Below are positions 8,756 to 17,089 of a DNA stretch of 64,000 nt, one piece after another (the first letter of the stretch is position 1; the number at the start of each line of letters is the position of its first letter). The notes under the pieces are model-generated. The model saw only the letters and a list, made by a program, of their open reading frames with translations. It did not search any database and was not told the DNA's origin. Made by a program: the position numbers and the translations under genes. The DNA lies in assembly GCA_041690495.1 (NCBI GenBank), contig JAWLHE010000003.1:372001-436000 (forward strand), given 5' to 3'. This stretch comes from DATAAP01 sp041690495. GTDB lineage: Bacteria > Pseudomonadota > Alphaproteobacteria > CACIAM-22H2.

Positions 8756-8784
8756 AGGTTACGGGCCAGCAGCCTCCGCGTCAA
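8756..8784 (-). promoter_or_regulatory. leuA leader promoter (-35 TTGACG, -10 TAACCT)
   Basis: TTGACG at 8784-8779 matches the sigma-70 -35 box in five of six positions. A 17-bp spacer leads to TAACCT at 8761-8756, which keeps the T, A and final T of the -10 box. The predicted start falls at or next to the leader AUG at 8748. It overlaps nothing else and drives leftward toward leuA. Confidence 0.5.
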
Positions 8785-8869
8785 CCGCCAAACACAGATC
8801 GGGCGTGGCCGGATCGTGCGGCATTGGCCATAATCGGCGCCCTTCGCAGCACAGCATCGGGAGGCCCGC

Positions 8870-10243
8870 ATGCCTGCATTCGACGCGATCGTCATCGGCG
8901 GAGGAACCGGCGGCGCGTATATGGCGCAGCGGCTCGCGAGCGGCGGCATGAAGACCGCGCTTGTCGAGCGCAGCCAGCTTGGCGGCACCTGCGTCAATGT
9001 CGGCTGCACGCCGACCAAGACGCTGGTGGCCAGCGCCTACGCGGCCCGAATGGCACGGCGCGCCGGCGACTACGGCGTCGCGATCGGCGGCCCGGTCAGC
9101 GTCGACATGAAACGCGTGAAGGCGCGCAAGGATGCCGTCGTCGAGCAGCAGCGGACACGGCTTGAAGCGTGGCTGAAGGAGACACGCAACTGCACGGTCT
9201 ACGCTGGCCAGGCGCGATTCACCGCGCCGCGCGAGGTGCGCGTCGGCGATGCGGTGCTCACGGCGGAACGATTCTTCATCTGCGTCGGCAGCCGTGCCGC
9301 GGCGCCGCCGATGCCGGGGCTGGACCGGATCGACTATCTGACGAATTCGTCGATCCTGGATCTCGATGTCCTGCCGGCGCACCTGGTGATCGTCGGAGGC
9401 AGCTATATCGGCCTGGAGTTCGCACAGATGTACCGGCGCTTCGGCAGCGAGGTGACTGTCATCGAGATGGGCAGTCGCCTGATCGGGCGGGAAGACGAAG
9501 AGGTCTCGGCCGCCATCCTGGACATTCTTCGGGCCGAAGGAATCCACGTCCGGCTCGATGCCAATTGCATCGCCGTCGATCGCAGGGGCGATCGGATCAC
9601 GGCGAGGGTCGCCTGTGCGGACGGCCCGCCCGAGATCGAGGGCAGCCATCTGCTGCTCGCCACGGGGCGACGGCCGAATACGGACGACCTCGGCCTCGAC
9701 AGGGCCGGGGTCGCGCTGGACGAGCGCGGCCATATCGCGGTCGACGATCACCTCCGCACCAATGTGCCCGGCATCTGGGCGCTCGGCGATTGCAATGGAC
9801 GCGGCGCCTTTACGCACACCGCCTATAATGATTTCGAGATCGCCGCCGCGAACCTTCTCGACAACGATCGGCGCAGGGTCAGCGAGCGCATCCAGGCCTA
9901 TGCACTCTATATCGATCCGCCGCTGGGGCGCGTCGGGCTGACCGACGCCGAGGTGAGGAAGAGAGGCCGCCCGGCCCTGACCGGCAAACGGCCGATGACC
10001 CGCGTGGCACGCGCCGTCGAGAAGGGCGAGACACAGGGCTTCATGAAGATTGCGGTCGATGCGGAGAGCAAGGAGATTCTCGGCGCCGCGATCCTGGGAC
10101 CCGGCGGAGACGAGGCGATCCATTGCATTCTCGATGTCATGTACGCCAAGGCCCCGTATACCGTCCTGCAGCGGGCGATGCACATCCACCCGACCGTATC
10201 GGAACTGGTCCCGACCATCCTGGCCGAACTGAAGCCGATGTGA
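8870..10243 (+). CDS. FAD-dependent NAD(P)-disulfide oxidoreductase, mercuric-reductase-like
   Basis: 457 residues of the glutathione reductase/dihydrolipoamide dehydrogenase superfamily. It shows an N-terminal FAD fold (AIVIGGGTGGAYMAQRL), the redox-active pair in GGTCVNVGCTPTKTL, a central NAD(P) fold (LVIVGGSYIGLEFAQ), an FAD segment (VPGIWALGDCNG) and the dimerisation-domain His-Glu dyad in HIHPTVSELVPT. It lacks the N-terminal heavy-metal domain and C-terminal Cys pair of true MerA, and no mer genes are nearby, so mercury reduction is unlikely. It may be a general disulfide or quinone reductase. Stands alone, divergent from the leuA leader. Confidence 0.88.
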   Translation: MPAFDAIVIGGGTGGAYMAQRLASGGMKTALVERSQLGGTCVNVGCTPTKTLVASAYAARMARRAGDYGVAIGGPVSVDMKRVKARKDAVVEQQRTRLEAWLKETRNCTVYAGQARFTAPREVRVGDAVLTAERFFICVGSRAAAPPMPGLDRIDYLTNSSILDLDVLPAHLVIVGGSYIGLEFAQMYRRFGSEVTVIEMGSRLIGREDEEVSAAILDILRAEGIHVRLDANCIAVDRRGDRITARVACADGPPEIEGSHLLLATGRRPNTDDLGLDRAGVALDERGHIAVDDHLRTNVPGIWALGDCNGRGAFTHTAYNDFEIAAANLLDNDRRRVSERIQAYALYIDPPLGRVGLTDAEVRKRGRPALTGKRPMTRVARAVEKGETQGFMKIAVDAESKEILGAAILGPGGDEAIHCILDVMYAKAPYTVLQRAMHIHPTVSELVPTILAELKPM

Positions 10244-10262
10244 GCCGGACCGGCTTCATGGC

Positions 10263-10976
10263 CTAGCGCGGGTTCGCCACGCCGACCTGCCGGCACATCG
10301 GCAGCAGCAGGCAGGTCGAGCATTGCGGCCGGGCCGCGGTGCAGAGGAACTTTCCGAACGGCACCAGCCGCTCGTTGATCTCGATCCAGTAGCGCCGCGG
10401 CAGGATCTCCAGCAACACCGCCATGGTCTGCTCCGGCGTGCGGGTCGCGACATAGCCCCAGCGGTTGGCGACGCGGTGGACATGGACATCGACCGCGATC
10501 GCCGGACGACTGAAGCCGACCGCCAGCGTCAGCGCCGCGATCTTCGGCCCGACGCCGCGAAAGGTCATGAGCGTCGCGGCTTCTTCCGGAACGCGTCCGT
10601 CATACTCTGCACTGATTCGCTGCGCGATCACCTTGAGATCGCGCGCCTTGGCCTCCGCGAACCTGGCGCCGTGCAGCAGCTTTGCGAGCTCATCCTGTCC
10701 GAGCGCCGCGAGCGCCTGCGGCGTCCGCGCCACCGCGAACAGCCGCGCGCAGACAGCGACGGTCGTTTCGTCGCGCGTGCGCGCCGAGATCAGGCTGCCG
10801 ACGAGCTGCTCGAACGGCGTGTCATTGCCGCGATCGCGCAGTTCGAACATCGCGGCCTTCGGGAGTTCAGCCGTCATCCGCCGCAGACGCCGGAAGACCT
10901 CGTCGATGTCGAACGGCGCCTTGTCGCGACCGGCGCGCGGCCGGGCCGCTTCACGCGACCGCGCGGCGCGCGGCAC
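10263..10976 (-). CDS. nth: Endonuclease III-like DNA glycosylase/AP lyase
   Basis: Base-excision repair enzyme for oxidised pyrimidines. The helix-hairpin-helix is at LMTFRGVGPKIAALTLAVGF, with the catalytic Lys in GPK, and the catalytic Asp is in AIAVDVHVHRVANRWG. The C-terminal [4Fe-4S] motif C-x6-C-x2-C-x5-C is intact (CTAARPQCSTC then LLLPMC). The start is uncertain. A GTG at 10976 gives about 237 residues and keeps the segment aligning with the N-terminus of known Nth. An ATG at 10877 would be shorter, and the longest frame (11036) overlaps the upstream phosphoesterase by 86 bp. Confidence 0.85.
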   Translation of the reverse strand: MPRAARSREAARPRAGRDKAPFDIDEVFRRLRRMTAELPKAAMFELRDRGNDTPFEQLVGSLISARTRDETTVAVCARLFAVARTPQALAALGQDELAKLLHGARFAEAKARDLKVIAQRISAEYDGRVPEEAATLMTFRGVGPKIAALTLAVGFSRPAIAVDVHVHRVANRWGYVATRTPEQTMAVLLEILPRRYWIEINERLVPFGKFLCTAARPQCSTCLLLPMCRQVGVANPR

Positions 10977-11466
10977 GGCGGCCCCGGAGCTGCGCGAGCG
11001 CCACCGGCCGGAAGTCCCATACGTCGACGCCGACATCGATCTGGCGCGGCAGGCGTTTGAGTTGCCCGTGGCTATGTCCGTGCAGGTTCAAGGCGCCCTT
11101 GTACATCCCGTTCCAGGTGCGGAACGGGTAGTGGCAGAGGACGAGCCGCGTGCCCTCGACCTCGATCTCGGCATAGTCCCGGACGCTGGCCCAGCCGCGC
11201 AGCGAGGTCGTCGCCGCTTCGTCGTTGTTGCCGCGCACGAGATGCTTGCGCCCGGCGAGCGAGTCGAGGATGCGCGACAGCGCGGACTCGTCCATACCGA
11301 TCGCGAAATCGCCGAGGTGCCATATCTCGTCCCGCGGCCGGACGCATGCGTTCCACCGCGCGATCATGGTCTCGTTCATTTCCCGAACGGATGCGAATGG
11401 CCGATGAAACCGCGCGATGGCCTGGGTATGGCCGAAATGCGTGTCGCTCGTGAAGTAGACGCTCAT
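10951..11466 (-). CDS. Metallophosphoesterase family protein
   Basis: 171 residues from the ATG giving MSVYFTSDTHFGH. Calcineurin-like metal-binding motifs are in order: SDTHFGH near the N-terminus, LGDFAIG, VRGNND, and CHYPF plus NLHGHSHG near the C-terminus. The short form with these motifs resembles phage-type and YfcE-like phosphodiesterases. The frame extends further upstream, but that part is Arg-rich and not family-like. It overlaps the start of the endonuclease III gene by 26 bp on the same strand. Substrate unknown. Confidence 0.82.
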   Translation of the reverse strand: MSVYFTSDTHFGHTQAIARFHRPFASVREMNETMIARWNACVRPRDEIWHLGDFAIGMDESALSRILDSLAGRKHLVRGNNDEAATTSLRGWASVRDYAEIEVEGTRLVLCHYPFRTWNGMYKGALNLHGHSHGQLKRLPRQIDVGVDVWDFRPVALAQLRGRRAARRAVA

Positions 11467-11574
11467 TCTCCAGCCGTAACGCCCGGGACCGCCGCATCGC
11501 TCCGCTCGCGGGCTGGAACGCCTCCTGCAGCGCGACGTTCTCCGACCGAGGGGCCAGCCTGGCGAGGTGCTGTG

Positions 11575-12084
11575 ATGCCGGATTCCGATCGCGACAAGCA
11601 CGCGGGCAAGAGCGAGGAGGAGCGCCTCCGCCGCCGCGCCTACGAGCTGTGGGAACGGGAGGGTCGCCCGCACGGGCGGCATGAGCATCACTGGCACTTG
11701 GCACGAGAGGAGGCCGCCCGCGGATCGCGCGACGGCGCCGACGCTCAGGCTGTCCCCGCAGCGCGGACCGGTGCAGGTTCAGCCGACCAAGGCGCCCCGC
11801 GTCCGGAGGGGGAAGAGACGGCGGCGCGGCGGCTGCCGCCCGAAGAAAGGAGTTCGGGCACGGAAGCCGATCCGCTGGGCCTGGTTCAGGGCGAGAGCGC
11901 CGGATTCGGCGCCGGCATCAGCGACGACATGGTCGAGAACACCACGACCCCGACTCCTGCCAAGGCCGAGCCGCAAACCGCCGAGCCTTCGCGCCCCGCG
12001 CCATCGCGACCCGCCGGAGCGAAGCGGGCCAGGAAGCGGGAGGGCACTTCCCCGCCGCCCCGGCGTCCGGGCCGGCCGCGCTAG
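11575..12084 (+). CDS. DUF2934-domain protein with long disordered tail
   Basis: 169 residues. The N-terminal ~45 residues carry the DUF2934 pattern (RRRAYELWEREGRPHGRHEHH), a short helical motif common in rhizobial-type alphaproteobacteria and of unknown function. The rest is low-complexity, rich in Pro, Ala, Glu and Arg, and ends in a basic Pro/Arg stretch (PPPRRPGRPR) that could touch nucleic acid. The ATG was chosen because the domain begins right after it; the frame is open far upstream across other genes. Divergent from the phosphoesterase gene. Confidence 0.7.
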   Translation: MPDSDRDKHAGKSEEERLRRRAYELWEREGRPHGRHEHHWHLAREEAARGSRDGADAQAVPAARTGAGSADQGAPRPEGEETAARRLPPEERSSGTEADPLGLVQGESAGFGAGISDDMVENTTTPTPAKAEPQTAEPSRPAPSRPAGAKRARKREGTSPPPRRPGRPR

Positions 12085-12099
12085 CAGGCTTCCGATCCT

Positions 12100-12369
12100 T
12101 CAATCCTCATGCGGCGGCGGCTTCGGGGCGCCGGGAGAGCGATGTTCGCCGCGCTCGAGCTCGTTCTGCGGCTTGAACGGGTGCTCCCGGCGCGCACCGC
12201 CGTCATTCGTCGTGCTCGATCCGCCGCGGCTGGCGCGGCCGGTGGTCCGCCCGTCGGCCGGACGGTTCGGATCCATCTCGGGCCATGCATCGACGGTCCG
12301 CTGCGTATCCTTCGCCCCGGTTTCCTGCGGCTGGTTGAGATTCGATCCCTGATCTGCCTTGACGGGCAT
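12100..12369 (-). CDS. Small hydrophilic protein of unknown function
   Basis: 89 residues, very rich in Gly, Pro, Asn, Gln and charged residues, with no hydrophobic segment and no recognisable domain. It starts MPVKADQGSNLNQPQ and ends PPPHED. It is probably disordered. It converges with the DUF2934 gene and is divergent from the UdgX gene. A competing frame on the other strand (12109-12393) has a less natural composition. Real gene status is moderately supported by the composition and the gap it fills. Confidence 0.5.
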   Translation of the reverse strand: MPVKADQGSNLNQPQETGAKDTQRTVDAWPEMDPNRPADGRTTGRASRGGSSTTNDGGARREHPFKPQNELERGEHRSPGAPKPPPHED

Positions 12370-12477
12370 GTCGCCTCCATTGCGCTATCGTGAGGCAACG
12401 GCGGCGGCGTGGATCGGGTCCTAAGGCCAGGCTCTTGGGTCCCACGAACCCGCGCCGGCAGCGCGCGTTAGCTCGGT

Positions 12478-13134
12478 ATGTCCCGCTTGACGGACCGGCT
12501 CGAAGACCCCGAGGAGCGCAGGGATACCGCTGCCCGGTTCATTCCGGCGAATCCGACGCTGAAGACCTTGCGCGAGGCCGCGGCGCATTGCACTGCCTGC
12601 CCGCTCTACAAGCTCGGAACCCAGACGGTATTCGGCGAGGGACCGGCGCATGCGCCGCTCATGCTGGTCGGCGAGCAGCCGGGCGACTACGAGGACCGCG
12701 TCGGCCGGCCGTTCGTCGGACCGGCCGGCAAGCTGCTCGACAGGGCCCTCGCGGAGGCCGGCGTCGACCGCGACAAGGCCTATGTGACCAATGCGGTCAA
12801 GCACTTCAAATGGACGGCGCGCGGCAAGCGGCGGCTGCACAGCAAGCCCAGCGGACCCGAGATCGCCGCCTGCAACCCTTGGCTTCAGGCCGAGATCGAG
12901 CTGGTTTCGCCGCACGTTCTCGTCTGCCTTGGCGCCACGGCGGCACAGGCGCTGCTGGGCCGGGACTTTCGCGTGACCAAGCAGCGCGGCGCGTTCATCA
13001 AGTCGAACCTGGCGCCGCACGTTCTGGCGACCGTTCATCCGTCGTCGTTGCTGCGGCTGCCGCCGCAGATGGACGCCGAGGTCGAATATCGCCGCTTCGT
13101 CGGCGACCTGCGCAAGATCGCGACCGTCCTTTAG
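12478..13134 (+). CDS. UdgX-type uracil-DNA glycosylase (family 4-like)
   Basis: 218 residues. Motif A reads GEQPGDYEDRVGRPFVGPAG, where the Gln-Pro-Gly-Asp and following Glu-Asp are typical of UdgX. The signature loop KRRLH (GKRRLHSKPSGPEI) corresponds to KRRIH, whose His covalently traps uracil-DNA in Mycobacterium UdgX. Cys residues for the iron-sulfur cluster are in HCTACPLY and AACNPWL. The C-terminal motif HPSSLLR is present. By homology it should excise uracil and stay cross-linked to the site. A single gene, followed by msbA about 100 bp later. Confidence 0.88.
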   Translation: MSRLTDRLEDPEERRDTAARFIPANPTLKTLREAAAHCTACPLYKLGTQTVFGEGPAHAPLMLVGEQPGDYEDRVGRPFVGPAGKLLDRALAEAGVDRDKAYVTNAVKHFKWTARGKRRLHSKPSGPEIAACNPWLQAEIELVSPHVLVCLGATAAQALLGRDFRVTKQRGAFIKSNLAPHVLATVHPSSLLRLPPQMDAEVEYRRFVGDLRKIATVL

Positions 13135-13241
13135 GCGGCGGCATCGCGTCCCGGGGGTCCGCGGACGGGCCCGCAAATTTGCGCCCCGGGCCGGCCTTCG
13201 CGTGCTATTTTCGCCGCGCCTTCGACAACGCGATCAACTGC

Positions 13242-15059
13242 TTGACCCAAGATTCCAGAATCCTGCGGCCATCCGACTCCACCCGCGCGCTGGCAACCCG
13301 CCTGGTGCGCGAGCACGTGCGTCCGCACTGGCGGCGGATAGCCCTTGCCGTCGTCGCGATGTGCCTCGCCGCAGGCGCCACCGCCGTCAACGCCTGGCTG
13401 ATGGAGCCGGTGCTCGACGACGTGTTCGTGCGCAAGGACCGCACGATGCTGCTGCTGATCCCGTTGGCGCTCATGGTCTCGGCGCTGGTCAAGGGCAGTG
13501 CCACGTATGCGCAGGCGGTGCTGCTGAACCATGTCGGGCAACGCATCATCGCCGACCTGCAGATCAGGCTCTTTGCGCATCTCATGCGCGCCGACCTGCA
13601 GTTCTTCCATGACAACCCGACCGGAAGGCTGATCTCGCGCGTCACCAACGACGTCAATCTGATGCGCGGCGCGGTGACGCGCGCGCTGACCGGCATCGCC
13701 AAGGATGCGCTGACGGTCGCCTTCCTCGTCGCCCTGATGTTCTATCAGGACTGGCAGCTTGCGCTGATCGCCTTCGCCACATTCCCGATCGCCATCCTGC
13801 CGATCGTCAAGATCGGCCGCCGCATGCGGAAGGTTTCCGCCAACACCCAGGTCGAGATGGGCAATCTCTCGACCGTCCTCGACGAGACCTTCCAGGGCGC
13901 GCGGCACGTCAAGGCATACGGCATGGAGGCGCACGAGACCCGGCGCGCCGCCAAAGTCATCGAGGGGCTGTTCCGCCTCGTGCTCAAGGCGACGCGCACG
14001 CGTTCGGCATCGCAGCCGATCATGGAGACATTGGGCAGCGCAGCGGTCGCGCTCGTCGTTTTCTATGGCGGCAGCCAGGTGATCGTCGGCGCGACGACGC
14101 CAGGGACGTTCTTCTCCTTCATCACCGCCCTGCTGCTGGCCTATCAGCCGGTCAAGAGCCTTGCCAATCTCAACGCGACCTTGCAGGAAGGTCTCGCCGG
14201 CGCTTCGCGCGTGTTCGCACTGATCGACAGCGAGCCGCAGATCAGGGACCGGCCCGCCGCCCAGCCATTGCGGATCGGGCGCGGCGAGATCGTGTTCGAC
14301 GACGTCCATTTCGCCTATGCGCCGGGCAAGGCCGCGCTGCATGGCCTCTCGTTGGTCGTGCCCGGCGGCAAGACGGTGGCGCTGGTCGGGCCTTCGGGCG
14401 CCGGGAAGTCGAGCGTGCTCAACCTCATTCCGCGCCTTTACGACGTCGATCGCGGGCGCGTGACGATCGACGGCACTGACGTGCGCGACGCGACCCTGGC
14501 CAGCCTTCGTGCGGCGATCGGCATCGTCAGCCAGGAAGTCAGCCTGTTCCATGACACGGTGCGCGCCAATATCGCCTACGGCAAGCCGCAGGCGAGCGAG
14601 GCCGAGATCGCACAGGCCGCCGCCGCGGCGGGCGCGGCCGAGTTCATCGCCGCCCTGCCGCAGGGCTACGACACGATCGTCGGCGAGCGCGGCGTTAAGC
14701 TGTCGGGAGGACAGCGGCAGCGCATCGCCATCGCGCGCGCCCTGCTGAAGAACGCGCCGATTCTGCTGCTCGACGAAGCGACGTCGTCGCTCGACACCGA
14801 ATCCGAGCGCCAGGTCCAGGCGGCGCTTTCTGTCTTGATGAAGGGTCGCACGACGCTGGTCGTCGCGCACCGCCTCTCGACCATCGTCGACGCCGACATC
14901 ATCTACGTGATCGAGAATGGCCGCGTCGCGGAGCAGGGCCGTCATGTCGAGCTGCTGGGACGCGGCGGAGCCTATGCCCGTCTCTACGCCGCACAAGGAG
15001 CGGAGCACGGCGGCGTCGCCGAGTTCGATGCCGGTGCGGCCAGCCGGGCGCGTGCCTGA
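13242..15059 (+). CDS. msbA: Lipid A export ATP-binding/permease protein
   Basis: Half-size ABC exporter of about 605 residues that flips lipid A-core across the inner membrane. The N-terminal six-helix membrane domain (about 20-310) is followed by the ATPase domain: Walker A LVGPSGAGKSSVLNL, Q-loop VSQEVSLFHDT, signature LSGGQRQRIAIARALL, Walker B ILLLDEATSSLD and switch His in VVAHRLST. The start is taken at a TTG (13242) because no ATG lies before the first membrane helix; a clear Shine-Dalgarno is absent, so this is uncertain. It heads the lipid A cluster. Confidence 0.9.
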   Translation: MTQDSRILRPSDSTRALATRLVREHVRPHWRRIALAVVAMCLAAGATAVNAWLMEPVLDDVFVRKDRTMLLLIPLALMVSALVKGSATYAQAVLLNHVGQRIIADLQIRLFAHLMRADLQFFHDNPTGRLISRVTNDVNLMRGAVTRALTGIAKDALTVAFLVALMFYQDWQLALIAFATFPIAILPIVKIGRRMRKVSANTQVEMGNLSTVLDETFQGARHVKAYGMEAHETRRAAKVIEGLFRLVLKATRTRSASQPIMETLGSAAVALVVFYGGSQVIVGATTPGTFFSFITALLLAYQPVKSLANLNATLQEGLAGASRVFALIDSEPQIRDRPAAQPLRIGRGEIVFDDVHFAYAPGKAALHGLSLVVPGGKTVALVGPSGAGKSSVLNLIPRLYDVDRGRVTIDGTDVRDATLASLRAAIGIVSQEVSLFHDTVRANIAYGKPQASEAEIAQAAAAAGAAEFIAALPQGYDTIVGERGVKLSGGQRQRIAIARALLKNAPILLLDEATSSLDTESERQVQAALSVLMKGRTTLVVAHRLSTIVDADIIYVIENGRVAEQGRHVELLGRGGAYARLYAAQGAEHGGVAEFDAGAASRARA

Positions 15060-15071
15060 CGGAGGTCGTCG

Positions 15072-15791
15072 GTGAAGCGGCTGCTCCGTTCCGGCCTGGC
15101 GCAGGCGATCGTCGCATGGCTTGCGGCGCAGTACATCCGCGTGGTGTTCGCGACCACCCGCTGGACCGTTCTCGGCGCCGAACACTCCGCCCGGCTGCGG
15201 GCCGAAGGCAAGCCGCTGATCGGGTGCTTCTGGCATGGCCGCATGCTGATGATGCCGACGATCTGGACCTATCCGGCGCCGATGCACATGCTGATCTCGG
15301 AGCACCAGGACGGACGCCTGATCGCGCGCGTCATCAGGCATTTCGGCGTCCGTACCATCACCGGCTCCAGCTCGCGCGGCGCCGTCGCGGCGCTGCGCGC
15401 CATGGCACAGACCCTGGCGGAGCAGGGCTGCGTCTCGGTGACGCCCGACGGGCCGCGGGGCCCGCGCATGCGCGCCGCACCGGGCATCGCCATGGCCGCG
15501 AAGCTCACGGGCACGCCGATCGTTCCGGTGTCGTACTCGTCCACGCGCGGCGTGGTGATGCTGTCGAGCTGGGATCGGTTCCTGATCGCCCTTCCCTTCG
15601 GCCGCGGCGTCTTCCTCTGGGGCGCGCCCGTGTACGTCCCGCCGGACGCCGACGCGGCGGCCCTCGAATCGGCCCGCGCAATGGTCGAAGAGCAGCTCAA
15701 CGAGCTGACGCGCGAAGCCGACCGCATGTGCGGCCGCGCCCCGGTCGAGCCCGAACCGGCCGCATCGCAGCTCGCCGCCGGCCCGGCATGA
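15072..15791 (+). CDS. DUF374 lysophospholipid acyltransferase-family protein
   Basis: 239 residues, with a hydrophobic N-terminal segment (about 8-28). Acyltransferase-like blocks are GCFWHGRMLMMP, SEHQDGRLIARV, ITGSSSRGAVAALRAM and TPDGPRGPRMRAAPGI. DUF374 proteins are usually found with lipid A genes, as here between msbA and waaA, and are thought to act on lipid A or a related acyl acceptor; the reaction is not established. The C-terminal ~25 residues are Pro/Ala-rich. The stop overlaps the waaA start as ATGA. Confidence 0.87.
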   Translation: MKRLLRSGLAQAIVAWLAAQYIRVVFATTRWTVLGAEHSARLRAEGKPLIGCFWHGRMLMMPTIWTYPAPMHMLISEHQDGRLIARVIRHFGVRTITGSSSRGAVAALRAMAQTLAEQGCVSVTPDGPRGPRMRAAPGIAMAAKLTGTPIVPVSYSSTRGVVMLSSWDRFLIALPFGRGVFLWGAPVYVPPDADAAALESARAMVEEQLNELTREADRMCGRAPVEPEPAASQLAAGPA

Positions 15792-17089
15792 GCGCCGCCT
15801 ATCGCCTCGCCGCGGCGGCCGCCGGCCCTGCCCTGCGCGTACTCCTCATGGCGCGAACGCGCGCCGGCAAGGAAGACCCCGCGCGCATCCAGGAGCGATT
15901 CGGCGCCGCAAGCGCGCCGCGGCCGCCCGGGCCGCTGCTTTGGCTGCATGCCGCCAGCAACGGCGAGGCGCGCTCGGCGCTCGGCATCGTCCAGCGCGCG
16001 CTCGCCGGCCGGCCCGACCTCCATGTCCTGTTCACGACCTTCACCCTGACGGCGGCGCGCATGCTTGCCGATGCGCTGCCGCCGCGCGCGACGCACCAGT
16101 TCGTGCCGCTCGACGTGCCGGCCTGGATCGACCGCTTCCTCGACCACTGGCGGCCGGATGCGGCGCTGTGGATCGAGGGCGAGCTGTGGCCGAACCTGAT
16201 CGCGCGCACGGCTGCACGCGGCGTGCCGATGGCGCTGGTCAACGCGCGCATCTCCGAGGAGTCGTTCCGGCGCTGGAAGTCGGCCGGCAGGCTGTTCCGC
16301 CCGCCGCTCGAGGCGTTCGAGATCTGCCTCGCCCAGAGCCCCGCCGATTCGGAACGGCTGGCGATGCTTGGCGCGCTCACGCCGCGGTTCCTTGGCCATT
16401 TGAAGTTCGACGGCAACGAGCTCCCCGCCGATCCCGGCGCGCTGCGGATATTGGCCGAGACCATCGGACCCCGACCGCTTTGGCTCGCCGCGAGCACGCG
16501 CGAGGGCGAGGAAGAGGCGGTCATCGCGGCCCACAAGGCCCTGGCATCGACGCACCGCGCGCTGCTGACGATCATGGTGCCGCGCCATGCGCGCCGCGGC
16601 GACGACGTCGCCGGGCTCCTCGCGGCTGCCGGGCTGGCATTCGCACGGCGTTCGAAAGGGGAGCGCCTCACCGGGGAGAGCGCGATCTATCTCGCCGATA
16701 CGATGGGCGAGCTCGGGCTGTTCTACCGGCTCGCGCGCATCGCCTTCATCGGCGCGTCGCTGGTGCCGAAAGGCGGACAGAATCCGCTCGAGGCGGCGCA
16801 GCTCGGCTGCGCGCTCGCCTTCGGCCCGCACATGACCAACTGCCGCGACATCGCCGACGCGATGCTGATTGCGGGGGCCGCCGTCGAGGTGCGCGATGCG
16901 GCCTCCCTCGCCGCGCATGTCTCGACGCTGCTCGGCGACGACGAAGCGCGCCGGCGCGCCGGAGACGCGGCGCTCAAAGTGGCGGCGCAGGGCCGCGGCG
17001 CGACCGAACGCGTCATGGACGCACTCGCGCCGCTGTTCGCGCGGATGCCGAGGCAGGGTCCGCATGGCGACGGTCATGCGCCGGCCTGA
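15788..17089 (+). CDS. waaA: 3-deoxy-D-manno-octulosonic acid (Kdo) transferase
   Basis: 433-residue GT-B glycosyltransferase that adds Kdo to lipid IVA at the inner membrane. An N-terminal hydrophobic/basic anchor is followed by LLWLHAASNGEARSALGIVQRAL, which holds the conserved catalytic Glu. Further landmarks are LWIEGELWPNLI, ALVNARISEESFRRWK and the C-terminal sugar-nucleotide site region GASLVPKGGQNPLEAAQLG. Length is typical. The start overlaps the preceding stop by ATGA and the gene overlaps lpxK by 26 bp, so the operon is tightly coupled. Confidence 0.93.
   Translation: MSAAYRLAAAAAGPALRVLLMARTRAGKEDPARIQERFGAASAPRPPGPLLWLHAASNGEARSALGIVQRALAGRPDLHVLFTTFTLTAARMLADALPPRATHQFVPLDVPAWIDRFLDHWRPDAALWIEGELWPNLIARTAARGVPMALVNARISEESFRRWKSAGRLFRPPLEAFEICLAQSPADSERLAMLGALTPRFLGHLKFDGNELPADPGALRILAETIGPRPLWLAASTREGEEEAVIAAHKALASTHRALLTIMVPRHARRGDDVAGLLAAAGLAFARRSKGERLTGESAIYLADTMGELGLFYRLARIAFIGASLVPKGGQNPLEAAQLGCALAFGPHMTNCRDIADAMLIAGAAVEVRDAASLAAHVSTLLGDDEARRRAGDAALKVAAQGRGATERVMDALAPLFARMPRQGPHGDGHAPA

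Noticed and set aside
13131..15341. A 736-codon open frame on the - strand
   Set aside because: Antisense to msbA and the DUF374 gene; no domain, and Arg/Asp/Gln-rich throughout.
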